Source: Microbacteriaceae bacterium PS02068 (GTDB lineage: Bacteria > Actinomycetota > Actinomycetes > Actinomycetales > Microbacteriaceae). From it: 64,000 bases of DNA. Below the pieces are notes generated by a model that was not told the DNA's origin, did no database searches, and saw only the letters and a list, made by a program, of their open reading frames with translations. The DNA is taken from NCBI GenBank assembly GCA_029959325.1, contig JASCPF010000007.1:1-64000 (forward strand), in the 5' to 3' direction. Within the stretch, counting starts at the first letter, position 1. Each line of letters starts with the position of its first letter. Below, piece by piece: positions 9,831 through 18,283 of the stretch. A program made the translations under genes and the position numbers.

Positions 9831-10136
9831 TCAGGGCGTGGGCGACGGCGTCGCACCGTCGACGACGCCCGGAGTGACCTCGCCGGTCGATCCGGGGGCC
9901 GGAGTCACCGACGACGTCGGGCTCGGTGCGGGGGCCGGCGTGCCGGGGCCGAGCGTGTAGTACGCGATCTGCCCGCCGACGACGGCGAGGATCAGCACGC
10001 CGCCCACGACGCCTGCGATGAGGTTGTCGCGGCGGCGCCGCGCGATGAGCCCCTCGTGGAACTCCTTGCGCGCCTGATAGACGCGCGTCCGCTCCCTCGC
10101 GTCGCGCGATTGCTTCTTACCTGCACCCGTCGCCAC
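9831..10136 (-). CDS. Small single-span membrane protein with Pro/Thr tail
   Basis: 101 residues from GTG 10136, which has GGGAGG 4 bases upstream; the longer in-frame reading upstream lacks a ribosome binding site and looks non-coding. The N-terminal half is basic (KKQSRDARERTRVYQARKEF), followed by one membrane helix at about residues 40-60 (IAGVVGGVLILAVVGGQIAYY) and an extracytoplasmic tail rich in Pro, Ser and Thr. No catalytic motif. Homologues lie beside rarA in other actinobacteria. Function unknown. Confidence 0.75.
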   Translation of the reverse strand: MATGAGKKQSRDARERTRVYQARKEFHEGLIARRRRDNLIAGVVGGVLILAVVGGQIAYYTLGPGTPAPAPSPTSSVTPAPGSTGEVTPGVVDGATPSPTP

Positions 10137-10231
10137 GGGACCTCCCTCGTTCCCGGTCAGCCGGGGCCGGATGAATCCTAACGTGCGCACGTATGCCGCC
10201 CGCGCGCGGCGCCCGCGTCGGTGGCCCCCGT

Positions 10232-10243
10232 TAGCCTGGACGG
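10232..10243 (+). promoter_or_regulatory. -10 element of rarA (leaderless start)
   Basis: TAGCCT at 10232-10237 ends six bases before GTG 10244, leaving no room for a ribosome binding site. It lies in the divergent gap shared with the minus-strand gene starting at 10136. Confidence 0.55.
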
Positions 10244-11599
10244 GTGGCACAGGCATCCGCGCTCTTCCAAGGTCAGACTCCGCTGGCCGTGCGGATGCGG
10301 CCCACGTCGCTCGACGAAGTCGCCGGCCAGGCGCACCTGCTGCGACCCGGGTCGCCGCTGGTGGGGCTCGCCGACCCCGCCGGCAACACCAAGAACGCCG
10401 TCTCGGTGATTCTGTGGGGCCCGCCCGGCACCGGCAAGACGACGCTCGCGCAGGCGATCGCGCGCACGTCGGGCCGCCGCTTCGTCGAACTGTCGGCGGT
10501 GACGGCGGGCGTCCGCGATGTGCGCGAGGTGATGCAGGACGCCATGACGCAGCGCGACCTCTACGGGGCATCCACGATCCTCTTCCTCGACGAGATCCAC
10601 CGCTTCACGAAGGCGCAGCAGGACGCGCTGCTGCCCGGCGTCGAGAACGGGTGGGTGATCCTGATCGCCGCGACGACCGAGAACCCCTCGTTCTCGGTGA
10701 TCTCGCCGCTGCTCTCGCGCTCGCTGCTGCTGACGCTGCAGCCCCTCACCGACGAAGATCTCGGGCTGCTCATCGATCGAGCCGTCGAGGATTCGCGGGG
10801 CCTCGCCGGCGCCGTGCGGCTCGACGCCGACGCGCGCGCCGCGATCGTGCAGCTCGCCTCGGGTGACGCGCGGCGGGCGCTGACCTCGCTCGAGGCAGCC
10901 GCGTCGATGGTCGACCCTTCGACAAGCTCAGGGACCGGGGGAGAGTCAGGGACCGAGGCTCTGCCGGTGATCACGGCGGAGCTCGTCGCGCAGGCGGTCG
11001 ATCGCGCACTGCTGCGCTACGACAAGCAGGGTGACGAGCACTACGACGTCATCAGCGCGTTCATCAAGTCGATCCGGGGGTCCGACGTCGACGCCGCCAT
11101 CCACTACCTCGCGCGCATGATCGAGGCGGGGGAGGATCCGCGTTTCATCGCGCGGCGACTCGTGATCTCGGCATCCGAAGACATCGGCCTCGCCGACCCG
11201 CAGGCGCTCGTCATCGCGGTCGCGGCGGCCGACGCGGTCGCCTTCATCGGCATGCCCGAGGGGCGCATCCCGCTCGCCGAGGCGACGGCCTATCTCGCCA
11301 CGACGGCGAAATCCAACGCGGCGTATCTCGCGATCGACCGCGCGATCGCCGATGTGCGCGCGGGGGGCTTCGGGCGCGTGCCGGTGCACCTGCGCGACGC
11401 GCACTATCCCGGGGCGAAGCGGCTCGGGCACGGCAAGGGCTACGTCTACCCGCACGACCTCGAGGTCGGCGTGGCGACGCAGCAGTACCTGCCCGACGAG
11501 CTGAACGGCCACCACTACTACGAGCCGACCGGCCGCGGGCTGGAGCGCGACATCGCCGCGCGCGTCGAGAAGATCCGCAAGATCCTGGGCGAGTCGTGA
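10244..11599 (+). CDS. rarA: Replication-associated recombination ATPase RarA (MgsA)
   Basis: AAA+ clamp-loader-like ATPase that acts at stalled replication forks. 451 residues: Walker A GPPGTGKTT near residue 60, Walker B LFLDEIHRF near 112, sensor I AATTENPSFSV, and the C-terminal tetramerisation region (YDVISAFIKSIRGSDVDAAIHYLARM and GKGYVYPHD). Residues about 224-240 (DPSTSSGTGGESGT) have no counterpart in the family as I know it and are coded by a family A repeat at 10915-10936 inserted in frame. The GTG start follows a -10 element directly, and the stop overlaps the next gene (GTGA). Confidence 0.95.
   Translation: MAQASALFQGQTPLAVRMRPTSLDEVAGQAHLLRPGSPLVGLADPAGNTKNAVSVILWGPPGTGKTTLAQAIARTSGRRFVELSAVTAGVRDVREVMQDAMTQRDLYGASTILFLDEIHRFTKAQQDALLPGVENGWVILIAATTENPSFSVISPLLSRSLLLTLQPLTDEDLGLLIDRAVEDSRGLAGAVRLDADARAAIVQLASGDARRALTSLEAAASMVDPSTSSGTGGESGTEALPVITAELVAQAVDRALLRYDKQGDEHYDVISAFIKSIRGSDVDAAIHYLARMIEAGEDPRFIARRLVISASEDIGLADPQALVIAVAAADAVAFIGMPEGRIPLAEATAYLATTAKSNAAYLAIDRAIADVRAGGFGRVPVHLRDAHYPGAKRLGHGKGYVYPHDLEVGVATQQYLPDELNGHHYYEPTGRGLERDIAARVEKIRKILGES
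10915..10936 (+). repeat. Family A dispersed repeat, inside rarA
   Basis: Contains the core CCCTTCGACAAGCTCAGG followed by GACC. It is read in frame as DPSTSSGT. A partial second copy (TCAGGGACCGAG) follows within 20 bases. Other copies lie at 26707, 34773, 39076 and 54635 (reverse). Confidence 0.85.
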
Positions 11600-13107
11600 C
11601 CGCGCCCGACCCGATCGGCCCCCAGAACTGGGAGCAACAGGGAGGGGAGCGTCGCTACGACGGCTACACGATTGTGCGTCGCGACACCTACCGTCTCCCC
11701 GACGGCTCAGTCTCGGACTGGGATGTCCTCGAACAGGAAGACACCGTCGCGGTCGTGGCGTTCACTGAGACCGGAAGCGTGCTGCTCTTCGACCAGTATC
11801 GCGTCGGCCCAGCTCGCGTGCTCAGCGAATTGCCCGGCGGGATGATTGACGCAGGGGAGACGCCGTTGGTCGCCGGCGCGCGCGAGCTCGAGGAAGAGAC
11901 GGGGTTTCGTGCGTCGGCACTGTTCCACGCGGGCTCTGAGTGGGCGGCTGCGAACTCGACGCGCCGCAGTCACATCGTTGTCGCGGCCGGATGTCACCGA
12001 GTCGCCGCGCCGCGGTGGGAAGCCGGTGAAGTCGGCGTCATGGACGAGATCGCCCCCCAGGATTTGATGACGCACCTGCTCTCTGGCGACCTGAGCGACG
12101 CGGGTGCCGCGCTCCGCGGGCTGCACACTTTTGCGCGCGCAGACGTCGAGAACGCGCACCTGCAGGCTCTGCAAGTGTCTGTTCGCAGGCTCCTCGGGGC
12201 GACAGGCGTCGCGTTGCCGGCTGAAGACCCGATCGATCGGTTCTGGGCATCCGTCGACCTCGCCGACGCGGACGGGGCGCGCGACCGCCTCGAGAGCCTG
12301 CTGCGTGCTCCCGCGCTGGGTGCGGCCCGCATCGCCTACGAGCGGGCATCGCTGCACGACTCGCTCGGCGAAGAGGCAGAGGCGATCCCGCTCTATCGCG
12401 AGGCGCTTGCGGCAGGGCTCGACGATTCCCTGCGCACGCAGGCCACGATCCAGCTGGCGAGTTCGCTACGGAACGTGGGGGATGCCTCGGGCGCGATCGC
12501 GCTGCTGCAGGCTGTGCCGGGCGACGACCCCCTGGCCGAGTCGGCGCGCGCGTTTCTGGCGCTCGCCCTCTTCTCCGACGAGAAGCCCGCCGCTGCGCTG
12601 GGCACCGCGCTGCAGACGCTGGCACCGCACCTGCCGCGGTACCAGCGCGCGGTCGGCGCCTACGCGAGCGAACTCGTCGCGCCGGAACGCATCCGAGTGA
12701 TCGCGGTCGGGCTGCTGGTCCGCGAAGGATGGGTACTTGCCGAGGAATACGAGGGCGGCGATGGCGGCGGACGGTTCCTTCGTGCGCCGGGCGGGGGAGT
12801 CGAGTTCGGCGAAACCGCCGAGCAGACGATCCACCGCGAGTTCGCCGAAGAGCTCGACGCAACGCTCGAGAGCGCACACTTGCTGGGCGTCACCGAGAAC
12901 ATCTTCGAGCGGGCCGGCAAGCGCGGTCACGAGATCGTCTACACCTACGCGATCCGTTCCGCGGCGCTCGAAGCGCTGCCGCTCGCCGCGCGGCTCGCCG
13001 TGCGTGACGCGGACACGACGGTCGGCTGGTACCGACTCGACACCCTGAGCCCAGACACCCTGCCGCTGTATCCGACGGGCATCCTGGATCTTCCGGGAGC
13101 GATCTGA
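11596..13107 (+). CDS. Nudix-TPR-Nudix three-domain fusion protein
   Basis: 503 residues, GTG start overlapping the rarA stop by 4 bases. Domain 1 (about 25-205) is an ADP-ribose-pyrophosphatase-like Nudix domain with a complete Nudix box at residues 82-104: G82, E88, then RELEEETGF. Domain 2 (about 215-350) is a helical TPR_5-like unit (RIAYERASLHDSLGEEAEAI, TQATIQLASSLRNVGDASGA). Domain 3 (about 365-503) is a second Nudix domain; its box near residue 400 reads GGVEFGE..REFAEELDA, with Asp in place of the usual late Gly. Domain 1 likely cleaves a nucleoside diphosphate linked to another group; substrate unknown. I know these domains as separate proteins. Confidence 0.85.
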   Translation: MTAPDPIGPQNWEQQGGERRYDGYTIVRRDTYRLPDGSVSDWDVLEQEDTVAVVAFTETGSVLLFDQYRVGPARVLSELPGGMIDAGETPLVAGARELEEETGFRASALFHAGSEWAAANSTRRSHIVVAAGCHRVAAPRWEAGEVGVMDEIAPQDLMTHLLSGDLSDAGAALRGLHTFARADVENAHLQALQVSVRRLLGATGVALPAEDPIDRFWASVDLADADGARDRLESLLRAPALGAARIAYERASLHDSLGEEAEAIPLYREALAAGLDDSLRTQATIQLASSLRNVGDASGAIALLQAVPGDDPLAESARAFLALALFSDEKPAAALGTALQTLAPHLPRYQRAVGAYASELVAPERIRVIAVGLLVREGWVLAEEYEGGDGGGRFLRAPGGGVEFGETAEQTIHREFAEELDATLESAHLLGVTENIFERAGKRGHEIVYTYAIRSAALEALPLAARLAVRDADTTVGWYRLDTLSPDTLPLYPTGILDLPGAI

Positions 13108-13142
13108 CGACTGATCGCGCGACGCTGTGACAGGCTGGCCGC

Positions 13143-13877
13143 ATGTCAGCCCTTCTCGTCGCCGCGGCTGCCGTCGTGCTGTTGAACATCTACGCCGTCG
13201 TCCTGGTCGTGCTGCGCGCGCGGGTGTACGGCGTGCGGCTCTACCGCCCGATGCTCGTGAACATCGGGCTCTCGTTCCTTCCAGTGCTGATCGCTCTGCT
13301 CCTCACGGCGGGACTCATCGCGCTCGTGCCGGCGATCGGCGCGGCGCCTGAGCGGTTCTCCGGAGTGGCTCCGTTCGCGCTCTGGATCTACCTCCTCGTC
13401 GCCACGGTCGCCTGGCTGCTGCTCTTTCCGAACTCGGTCTACTTGATCACCGAGCTGAACTTCAGCCACCGCACCGAACCGACGCCCGTTCCCCTCTGGT
13501 ACGACATCATCCAGACGCTCGCGCTGACGCTGTCGGGAATTGCGAACGCCGTGCTGAGCCTCGCCGTCGTGCACCTGCTCGCGACGGTACTGTTCGACAC
13601 CGAGGGCGACGCCATCCCCGCGCCCAGCTGGATATTCGCAGGGATCGTCATCGTGCTCGGCGCGGTCGGGGTCTACCTCGGGCGCTACCTGCGCTTCAAC
13701 AGCTGGGATGTGCGCCACCCCACGTCGATGGGCCGCAAACTCGTCGCACACCTGCGGCAGCGCGGCAAAGCGCTCGAGGCCGGCGGCTTCGTGATCACGC
13801 ACGCACTGCTCATCGCGCTCCTCTACGTGCCGCTGTTCCTGCTGGTGTGGACCGCCATCTTGAGTGGCTCATCGTAG
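13143..13877 (+). CDS. DUF1361 family integral membrane protein
   Basis: 244 residues, about seven hydrophobic helices: LLVAAAAVVLLNIYAVVLVVL at the start, then LSFLPVLIALLLTAGLIALVP, FALWIYLLVATVAWLLLFP, and a last one at ALLIALLYVPLFLLVWTAIL. The NSVYLITELNFSHR segment after helix 3 is the conserved DUF1361 signature (P-N-x-x-Y-x-x-T-x-x). No known activity. ATG 13143 comes six bases after a weak CAGGCT -10-like hexamer. Confidence 0.85.
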   Translation: MSALLVAAAAVVLLNIYAVVLVVLRARVYGVRLYRPMLVNIGLSFLPVLIALLLTAGLIALVPAIGAAPERFSGVAPFALWIYLLVATVAWLLLFPNSVYLITELNFSHRTEPTPVPLWYDIIQTLALTLSGIANAVLSLAVVHLLATVLFDTEGDAIPAPSWIFAGIVIVLGAVGVYLGRYLRFNSWDVRHPTSMGRKLVAHLRQRGKALEAGGFVITHALLIALLYVPLFLLVWTAILSGSS

Positions 13878-13893
13878 ATGCCGGGCGCTCTGG

Positions 13894-14048
13894 TAAGCTG
13901 AACCGGCTCGAAACCCAGTTTTCGGGCATCCCCCTCTTCTGATCAAGACCTCTCGGCGTGCCCCGGCGTGCAGTTCGAGCAGGGCGAGGAGCGGGAGATA
14001 CGTCCGCGGGCCGTGACAGACACGGCCGCGTCATCGGAAGGAATCTTC
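13894..14048 (+). promoter_or_regulatory. rpsD promoter and long 5' leader with hairpin
   Basis: TAAGCT at 13894-13899 is a plausible -10. It leaves a leader of about 140 bases before rpsD. A strong stem lies at 14005-14030: CGCGGGCCGTG, loop ACAGA, CACGGCCGCG, with one bulged G. GGAAGGA lies about 5 bases before the GTG. S4 represses its own mRNA in several bacteria; whether this leader does so is inference. Confidence 0.45.
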
Positions 14049-14678
14049 GTGGCAACGAAGTCCCAGGACCGCCGCAAGGTGCGCCTCTCGCGCGCCCTCG
14101 GCATCGCCCTTACCCCCAAGGCAGCCAAGTACCTCGAGAAGCGTCCCTACGCTCCGGGTGAGCACGGCCGCAGCAAGCGCAAGCAGGACAGCGACTTCGC
14201 CGTCCGCCTTCGCGAGAAGCAGCGTCTGCGCGAGCAGTACGGCATCCGCGAGAAGCAGATGCGCAACACCTTCAACGAGGCCCGCCGCAAGGACGGCCTG
14301 ACGGGTGAGAACCTCGTCGAGCTGCTCGAGATGCGTCTCGACGCCCTCGTCGTGCGTGCCGGCTTCGCCCGCACCACCGCGCAGGCCCGCCAGCTCGTCG
14401 TGCACCGTCACATCCTCGTCGACGGCCAGCTCGTCGACCGCCCGTCGTTCCGCGTGAAGCCGGGTCAGCTCATCCACGTCAAGGAGAAGAGCGAGTCGCT
14501 CGAGCCGTTCCAGGTCGCCGCCGCCGGTGGTCACGCCGAGGTTCTGCCGAACGTCCCCGCCTACCTCGAGGTCGAGCTCGACAAGCTGCACGCGACGCTC
14601 GTGCGTCGCCCCAAGCGCGCCGAGGTGCCCGTCACGTGTGACGTGCAGCTCGTCGTCGAGTACTACGCGGCGCGCTAA
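14049..14678 (+). CDS. rpsD: 30S ribosomal protein S4
   Basis: Primary 16S rRNA-binding protein that nucleates small-subunit assembly. 209 residues from GTG 14049 (MATKSQDRRKVRLSRALGIA), with GGAAGGA upstream. The reading frame stays open for 27 more codons upstream, but that part is leader. Contains the N-terminal S4 domain (KYLEKRPYAPGEHG) and the S4 RNA-binding fold at about 99-160 (RLDALVVRAGFARTTAQARQ, VHRHILVDGQLVD). Monocistronic position, separate from the rpsM-rpsK-rpoA operon, as in other high-GC actinobacteria. Confidence 0.97.
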   Translation: MATKSQDRRKVRLSRALGIALTPKAAKYLEKRPYAPGEHGRSKRKQDSDFAVRLREKQRLREQYGIREKQMRNTFNEARRKDGLTGENLVELLEMRLDALVVRAGFARTTAQARQLVVHRHILVDGQLVDRPSFRVKPGQLIHVKEKSESLEPFQVAAAGGHAEVLPNVPAYLEVELDKLHATLVRRPKRAEVPVTCDVQLVVEYYAAR

Positions 14679-14691
14679 GCGCGTTGCTTGC

Positions 14692-14730
14692 GAAGGGCGT
14701 CGGGGTCACCCCGGCGCCCTTCGTCGTTTG
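14692..14730 (+). terminator. Intrinsic terminator after rpsD
   Basis: Stem GAAGGGCG(T)CGGGG, loop TCA, CCCC(G)GCGCCCTTC, then CGTCGTTT. Stable GC-rich hairpin starting about 13 bases after the rpsD stop; the T-run is short. Confidence 0.7.
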
Positions 14731-14734
14731 CGCC

Positions 14735-14747
14735 TAACATGGAATGC
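14735..14747 (+). promoter_or_regulatory. -10 element TAACAT (leaderless start)
   Basis: TAACAT at 14735-14740 ends seven bases before ATG 14748, favouring that ATG over the one at 14739, which overlaps the hexamer. Confidence 0.5.
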
Positions 14748-15065
14748 ATGAAGAACGTCGTGTGGTTCGCCCTGGGTCTCGTCGGTGGCTTTATCGCCGC
14801 CCACCTGGTCGACAAGGACCCTCGAGGGCACGAGGCTCTTGCCGAGGTCGATGCGCGCATCACCGAGTTCACCGACCGCATCGGCGACGCCTACCGCGCG
14901 CAAGAGGCCAAGATCGACGGCATTGCAGCCGACGTCAAGGACGCCGCGGCCACCGCGCTCGGCGCCGTGAAGGATGCGGCATCCGACGCGATCGACGCGG
15001 CGAAGGACGTGGCATCCGACACCGTCGACGCCGCCACCAAGACCGCATCCCAGCTCACCGACTGA
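14748..15065 (+). CDS. Small membrane-anchored protein with Ala-rich amphipathic helix
   Basis: 105 residues beginning MKNVVWFALGLVGGFIAAHLV, a single N-terminal membrane helix without a cleavage or lipobox signal. The rest is a long helix with repeats of D-A-A/K-D-A-A-S-D-x-I/V-D-A-A-K, apolipoprotein- or LEA-like. It sits between rpsD and alaS, a position where actinobacteria often carry small uncharacterised membrane proteins. Probably cell-surface or membrane associated; function unknown. Confidence 0.7.
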   Translation: MKNVVWFALGLVGGFIAAHLVDKDPRGHEALAEVDARITEFTDRIGDAYRAQEAKIDGIAADVKDAAATALGAVKDAASDAIDAAKDVASDTVDAATKTASQLTD

Positions 15066-15149
15066 GCGCCGTCTCTGCGCCCGTCGTTGCGGGTGCGCCG
15101 ATGCCGCACGCCATCGCTTCCCGATGTCTCACCAAGGATTTCCCCACAC

Positions 15150-17813
15150 ATGAAGACCACCGAGATCGCCCAGCGCTACCTGGACTACTTCGAGAAGAAC
15201 GGGCACACCATCGTGCCGTCGGCCTCCCTCGTCACCGACGACCCGGCACTGCTGTTCACCGTCGCCGGAATGGTGCCGTTCATCCCGTACCTGTCGGGTG
15301 ATGTGCCCGCGCCCTATAAGCGCGCCGCCGACAACCAGAAGTGCATCCGCACCAACGACATCGAAGAAGTGGGCAAGACGCCGCGCCACGGCACGTTCTT
15401 CCAGATGCTCGGCAACTGGTCGTTCGGCGACTACTTCAAAGAGGGCGCGATCCGGTACGCCTGGGAGCTGCTGACGAGCGCCGAGGCCGACGGCGGGCTG
15501 GGCTTCGACCCGAAGGACCTCTGGGTCACCGTCTACGAAGAGGATGACGAAGCCCGCGACCTCTGGCTGCGCCTCACCGATCTGCCCGAAGAGCGCATTC
15601 AGCGCCTCGGCAAGGACACGAACTACTGGTCGACGGGTCTGCCCGGGCCCGCGGGCCCCTGCTCGGAGATCTTCTTCGACCGCGGTCCCGCCTACGGCAT
15701 CGACGGCGGCCCCGCGACGGACGACGACCGCTACGTCGAGATCTGGAATCTCGTCTTCATGCAGTACGAGATCACGAACGTCACGAGCAAGTACGACTTC
15801 GACATCGTCGGCGAACTGCCCGCCAAGAACATCGACACCGGCATGGGCCTTGAGCGCATCGCGTTCATCAAGCAGGGCGTCGACAACATGTACGAGACCG
15901 ACCAGGTGCGCCCGGTGCTCGATCGCGCCGTCGCGCTCTCGGGCAAGACCTACGGTGCGAACCACGACGATGACGTGCGCTTCCGCGTGGTGGCTGACCA
16001 CGTGCGCTCGTCGCTGATGCTGATGAGCGACGGCGTGACACCCTCGAACGAGGGCCGCGGCTACATTCTGCGCAGGCTCATGCGCCGCGTCATCCGCGCC
16101 ATGCGCCTGCTCGGCGTTGACGGACCGACCTTCGCGGACCTGTTCGCCGCATCGCGGGATGCCATGAAGGACGCCTACCCCGAGGTCGCGACCGACTACG
16201 CGCGCATCTCTCAGTACGCCCTCGCCGAAGAGGCGACGTTCCTGCGCACCCTCGCCGCCGGATCCGAGAACCTGGATGCCTCGATCACCGCGATCAAGGC
16301 GTCGGGCGGCGACCGCGTGGGCGGCGCCGAGGCGTTCCTGCTGCACGACACGTACGGCTTCCCGATCGACCTGACCCTCGAGATCGCCGAAGAGGCGGGT
16401 CTCACGGTCGACCGCGGCGCGTTCGACTCGCTCATGGCCGAGCAGCGCGCCCGCGCGAAGGCCGACGCGCGCTCGCGCAAGCGCCAGCTCGCCGACACGA
16501 GCGTCTACCGCGCCCTCCGCGCGCAGGGCGAGACGGTCTTCACCGGCTACAGCGACCTCGAGACCGAGTCGCGCATCCTCGGCATCCTGCACGACGGCCA
16601 GCCCGTGACCCGCGCGACGCAGGGCCAGATCGTCGAGGTGATCCTCGCCGAGACGGCGCTCTACGCCGAGAGCGGCGGCCAGGTCGCCGACAAGGGCGTG
16701 ATCGTGGGCCCCGGCTACGAGCTCGAGGTCATCGACGTGCAGAAGCCGGTGCCGGGCCTCGTGAGCCATACGGTCGAGGTCACGACCGGCGAGGTGGGCG
16801 TCGATCAGCCCGCGACCTCCGTCGTCGATGCCGTGAACCGGCGCGCCGCGCAGCAGGCGCACTCGGCGACGCACCTCGTGCACGCCGCCCTGCGCGACAC
16901 GCTCGGCGGCACCGCGACTCAGGCTGGGTCTCTCAACCGTGCCGGCTACCTGCGCTTCGACTTCGCGTGGAACCAGGCGCTGTCGGATGCCACGAAGACC
17001 GAGATCGAAGAGATCGCCAACAACGCCGTACGCGACAACCTGCAGGTCACGACGCGCGTCCTTTCACTCGACGAGGCGAAGGCCGCGGGCGCGATGGCGC
17101 TGTTCGGCGAGAAGTACGGCGAGACGGTGCGCATGGTCGACATCGGCGGCCCGTGGTCGCGTGAGCTGTGCGGCGGCATCCATGTGGCGAGCTCTGCAGA
17201 GATCGGCCTGATCAACCTGGTCGGCGAGTCGTCGGTCGGCGCGTCGAACCGCCGCGTCGAGGCCCTCGTGGGGCTCGACGCCTTCCGCGAGCTTGCGGCC
17301 GAGCGCGCGCTGGTGTCGCAGCTCACCGCCTCGCTGAAGACACCGAAGGATCAGCTCGCGACACGCATCGCGGAACTCACGGCGAGCCTCAAGGCCGCCG
17401 AGAAGAAGATCGCGCAGTTCGAGGCGAAAGCGCTCGAGGGGCGCATCCCGGCCCTGGCCGGCGCCGCACGCGATGCCGGCCCGTTCCGCGTCGTCGCGGA
17501 GTCGATCGGCACGGCAGCATCCGGTGACGATGTGCGCTCCCTCGCTCTGCAGGTGCGGGAGCGCGTGGGCGCCTGCGCCGTGATCGCTCTCGGCGCCGAG
17601 GTATCGGGTCGCCCCGTGGTGATCGTGGCGACGGGCGACGCGGCGCGGGCCGCGGGTGCGAAGGCGGGCGTTCTCGCGAAGGCCGCCGCAGCCGTTCTGG
17701 GCGGCGGTGGCGGCGGGCGAGATGACGTCGCACAGGGCGGCGGGACGGATGCCACGGCGCTGCCGGCGGCACTCGCCGCCGTCGCCTCGGCACTGGAGGC
17801 GGCGACCGCGTGA
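15150..17813 (+). CDS. alaS: Alanyl-tRNA synthetase
   Basis: Charges tRNA-Ala and edits mischarged Ser and Gly. 887 residues from ATG 15150 (MKTTEIAQRYLDYFEKNGH), with AAGGA about 10 bases upstream. The synthetase core has TPRHGTFFQMLGNWSFGDYFK; the editing domain has HSATHLVH near residue 570 and CGGIH near 673, the four zinc ligands; the C-terminal domain ends in a Gly-rich stretch (GGGGGGRDDVAQGGG) and an Ala-rich helix. Complete and full length. GTGA overlap with ruvX. Confidence 0.97.
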   Translation: MKTTEIAQRYLDYFEKNGHTIVPSASLVTDDPALLFTVAGMVPFIPYLSGDVPAPYKRAADNQKCIRTNDIEEVGKTPRHGTFFQMLGNWSFGDYFKEGAIRYAWELLTSAEADGGLGFDPKDLWVTVYEEDDEARDLWLRLTDLPEERIQRLGKDTNYWSTGLPGPAGPCSEIFFDRGPAYGIDGGPATDDDRYVEIWNLVFMQYEITNVTSKYDFDIVGELPAKNIDTGMGLERIAFIKQGVDNMYETDQVRPVLDRAVALSGKTYGANHDDDVRFRVVADHVRSSLMLMSDGVTPSNEGRGYILRRLMRRVIRAMRLLGVDGPTFADLFAASRDAMKDAYPEVATDYARISQYALAEEATFLRTLAAGSENLDASITAIKASGGDRVGGAEAFLLHDTYGFPIDLTLEIAEEAGLTVDRGAFDSLMAEQRARAKADARSRKRQLADTSVYRALRAQGETVFTGYSDLETESRILGILHDGQPVTRATQGQIVEVILAETALYAESGGQVADKGVIVGPGYELEVIDVQKPVPGLVSHTVEVTTGEVGVDQPATSVVDAVNRRAAQQAHSATHLVHAALRDTLGGTATQAGSLNRAGYLRFDFAWNQALSDATKTEIEEIANNAVRDNLQVTTRVLSLDEAKAAGAMALFGEKYGETVRMVDIGGPWSRELCGGIHVASSAEIGLINLVGESSVGASNRRVEALVGLDAFRELAAERALVSQLTASLKTPKDQLATRIAELTASLKAAEKKIAQFEAKALEGRIPALAGAARDAGPFRVVAESIGTAASGDDVRSLALQVRERVGACAVIALGAEVSGRPVVIVATGDAARAAGAKAGVLAKAAAAVLGGGGGGRDDVAQGGGTDATALPAALAAVASALEAATA

Positions 17814-18283
17814 CCGGCTTCCGCCGCGGGGTGCGCCTCGGAGTCGACGTGGGCAAGGCCCGCGTCGGCGTCGCGCGCTGCGACCCCGACGGCATGCTCG
17901 CCGTGCCGGTCGAGACCGTGGCGCGGGGCGAGGCATCCGCCGATCGCATCGCGGCACTCGCCGTGGAGTACGGCGCATTCGAGGTGTTGGTCGGGTTGCC
18001 GATCAGCCTGGCCGGCAACGAGACGGCGTCGACCGACGATGCCCGCACGTTCGCGACGGAGCTCGCCGCCGCCACGGGCCTTCCCGTACGGATGGTCGAC
18101 GAGCGTCTGAGCACGGTGTCCGCGCACGCGGCGCTGCGCGGGTCTGGGCGCTCGCAGAGATCATCTCGTAATATTGTCGACCAAGTCGCCGCGGTCGTTC
18201 TGCTACAGCAGGCCCTCGACGTCGAGAAGAGCACCGGTATCCCGACCGGTGCCCTGCTTCCCGAATCGCAGGAGCCTGCCTGA
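17810..18283 (+). CDS. ruvX: RuvX/YqgF-family RNase H-fold nuclease
   Basis: 157-residue RNase H-fold protein, known for pre-16S rRNA 5'-end maturation and previously proposed as a Holliday junction resolvase. Motifs: LGVDVGKARVGVA at the N-terminus (first catalytic Asp), FEVLVGLPISLAGNET, and VRMVDERLSTVSA (acidic Glu). The alaS-ruvX-mltG-aroE order is conserved in actinobacteria. Overlaps alaS by 4 bases and mltG by 1 base. Confidence 0.93.
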   Translation: MTGFRRGVRLGVDVGKARVGVARCDPDGMLAVPVETVARGEASADRIAALAVEYGAFEVLVGLPISLAGNETASTDDARTFATELAAATGLPVRMVDERLSTVSAHAALRGSGRSQRSSRNIVDQVAAVVLLQQALDVEKSTGIPTGALLPESQEPA

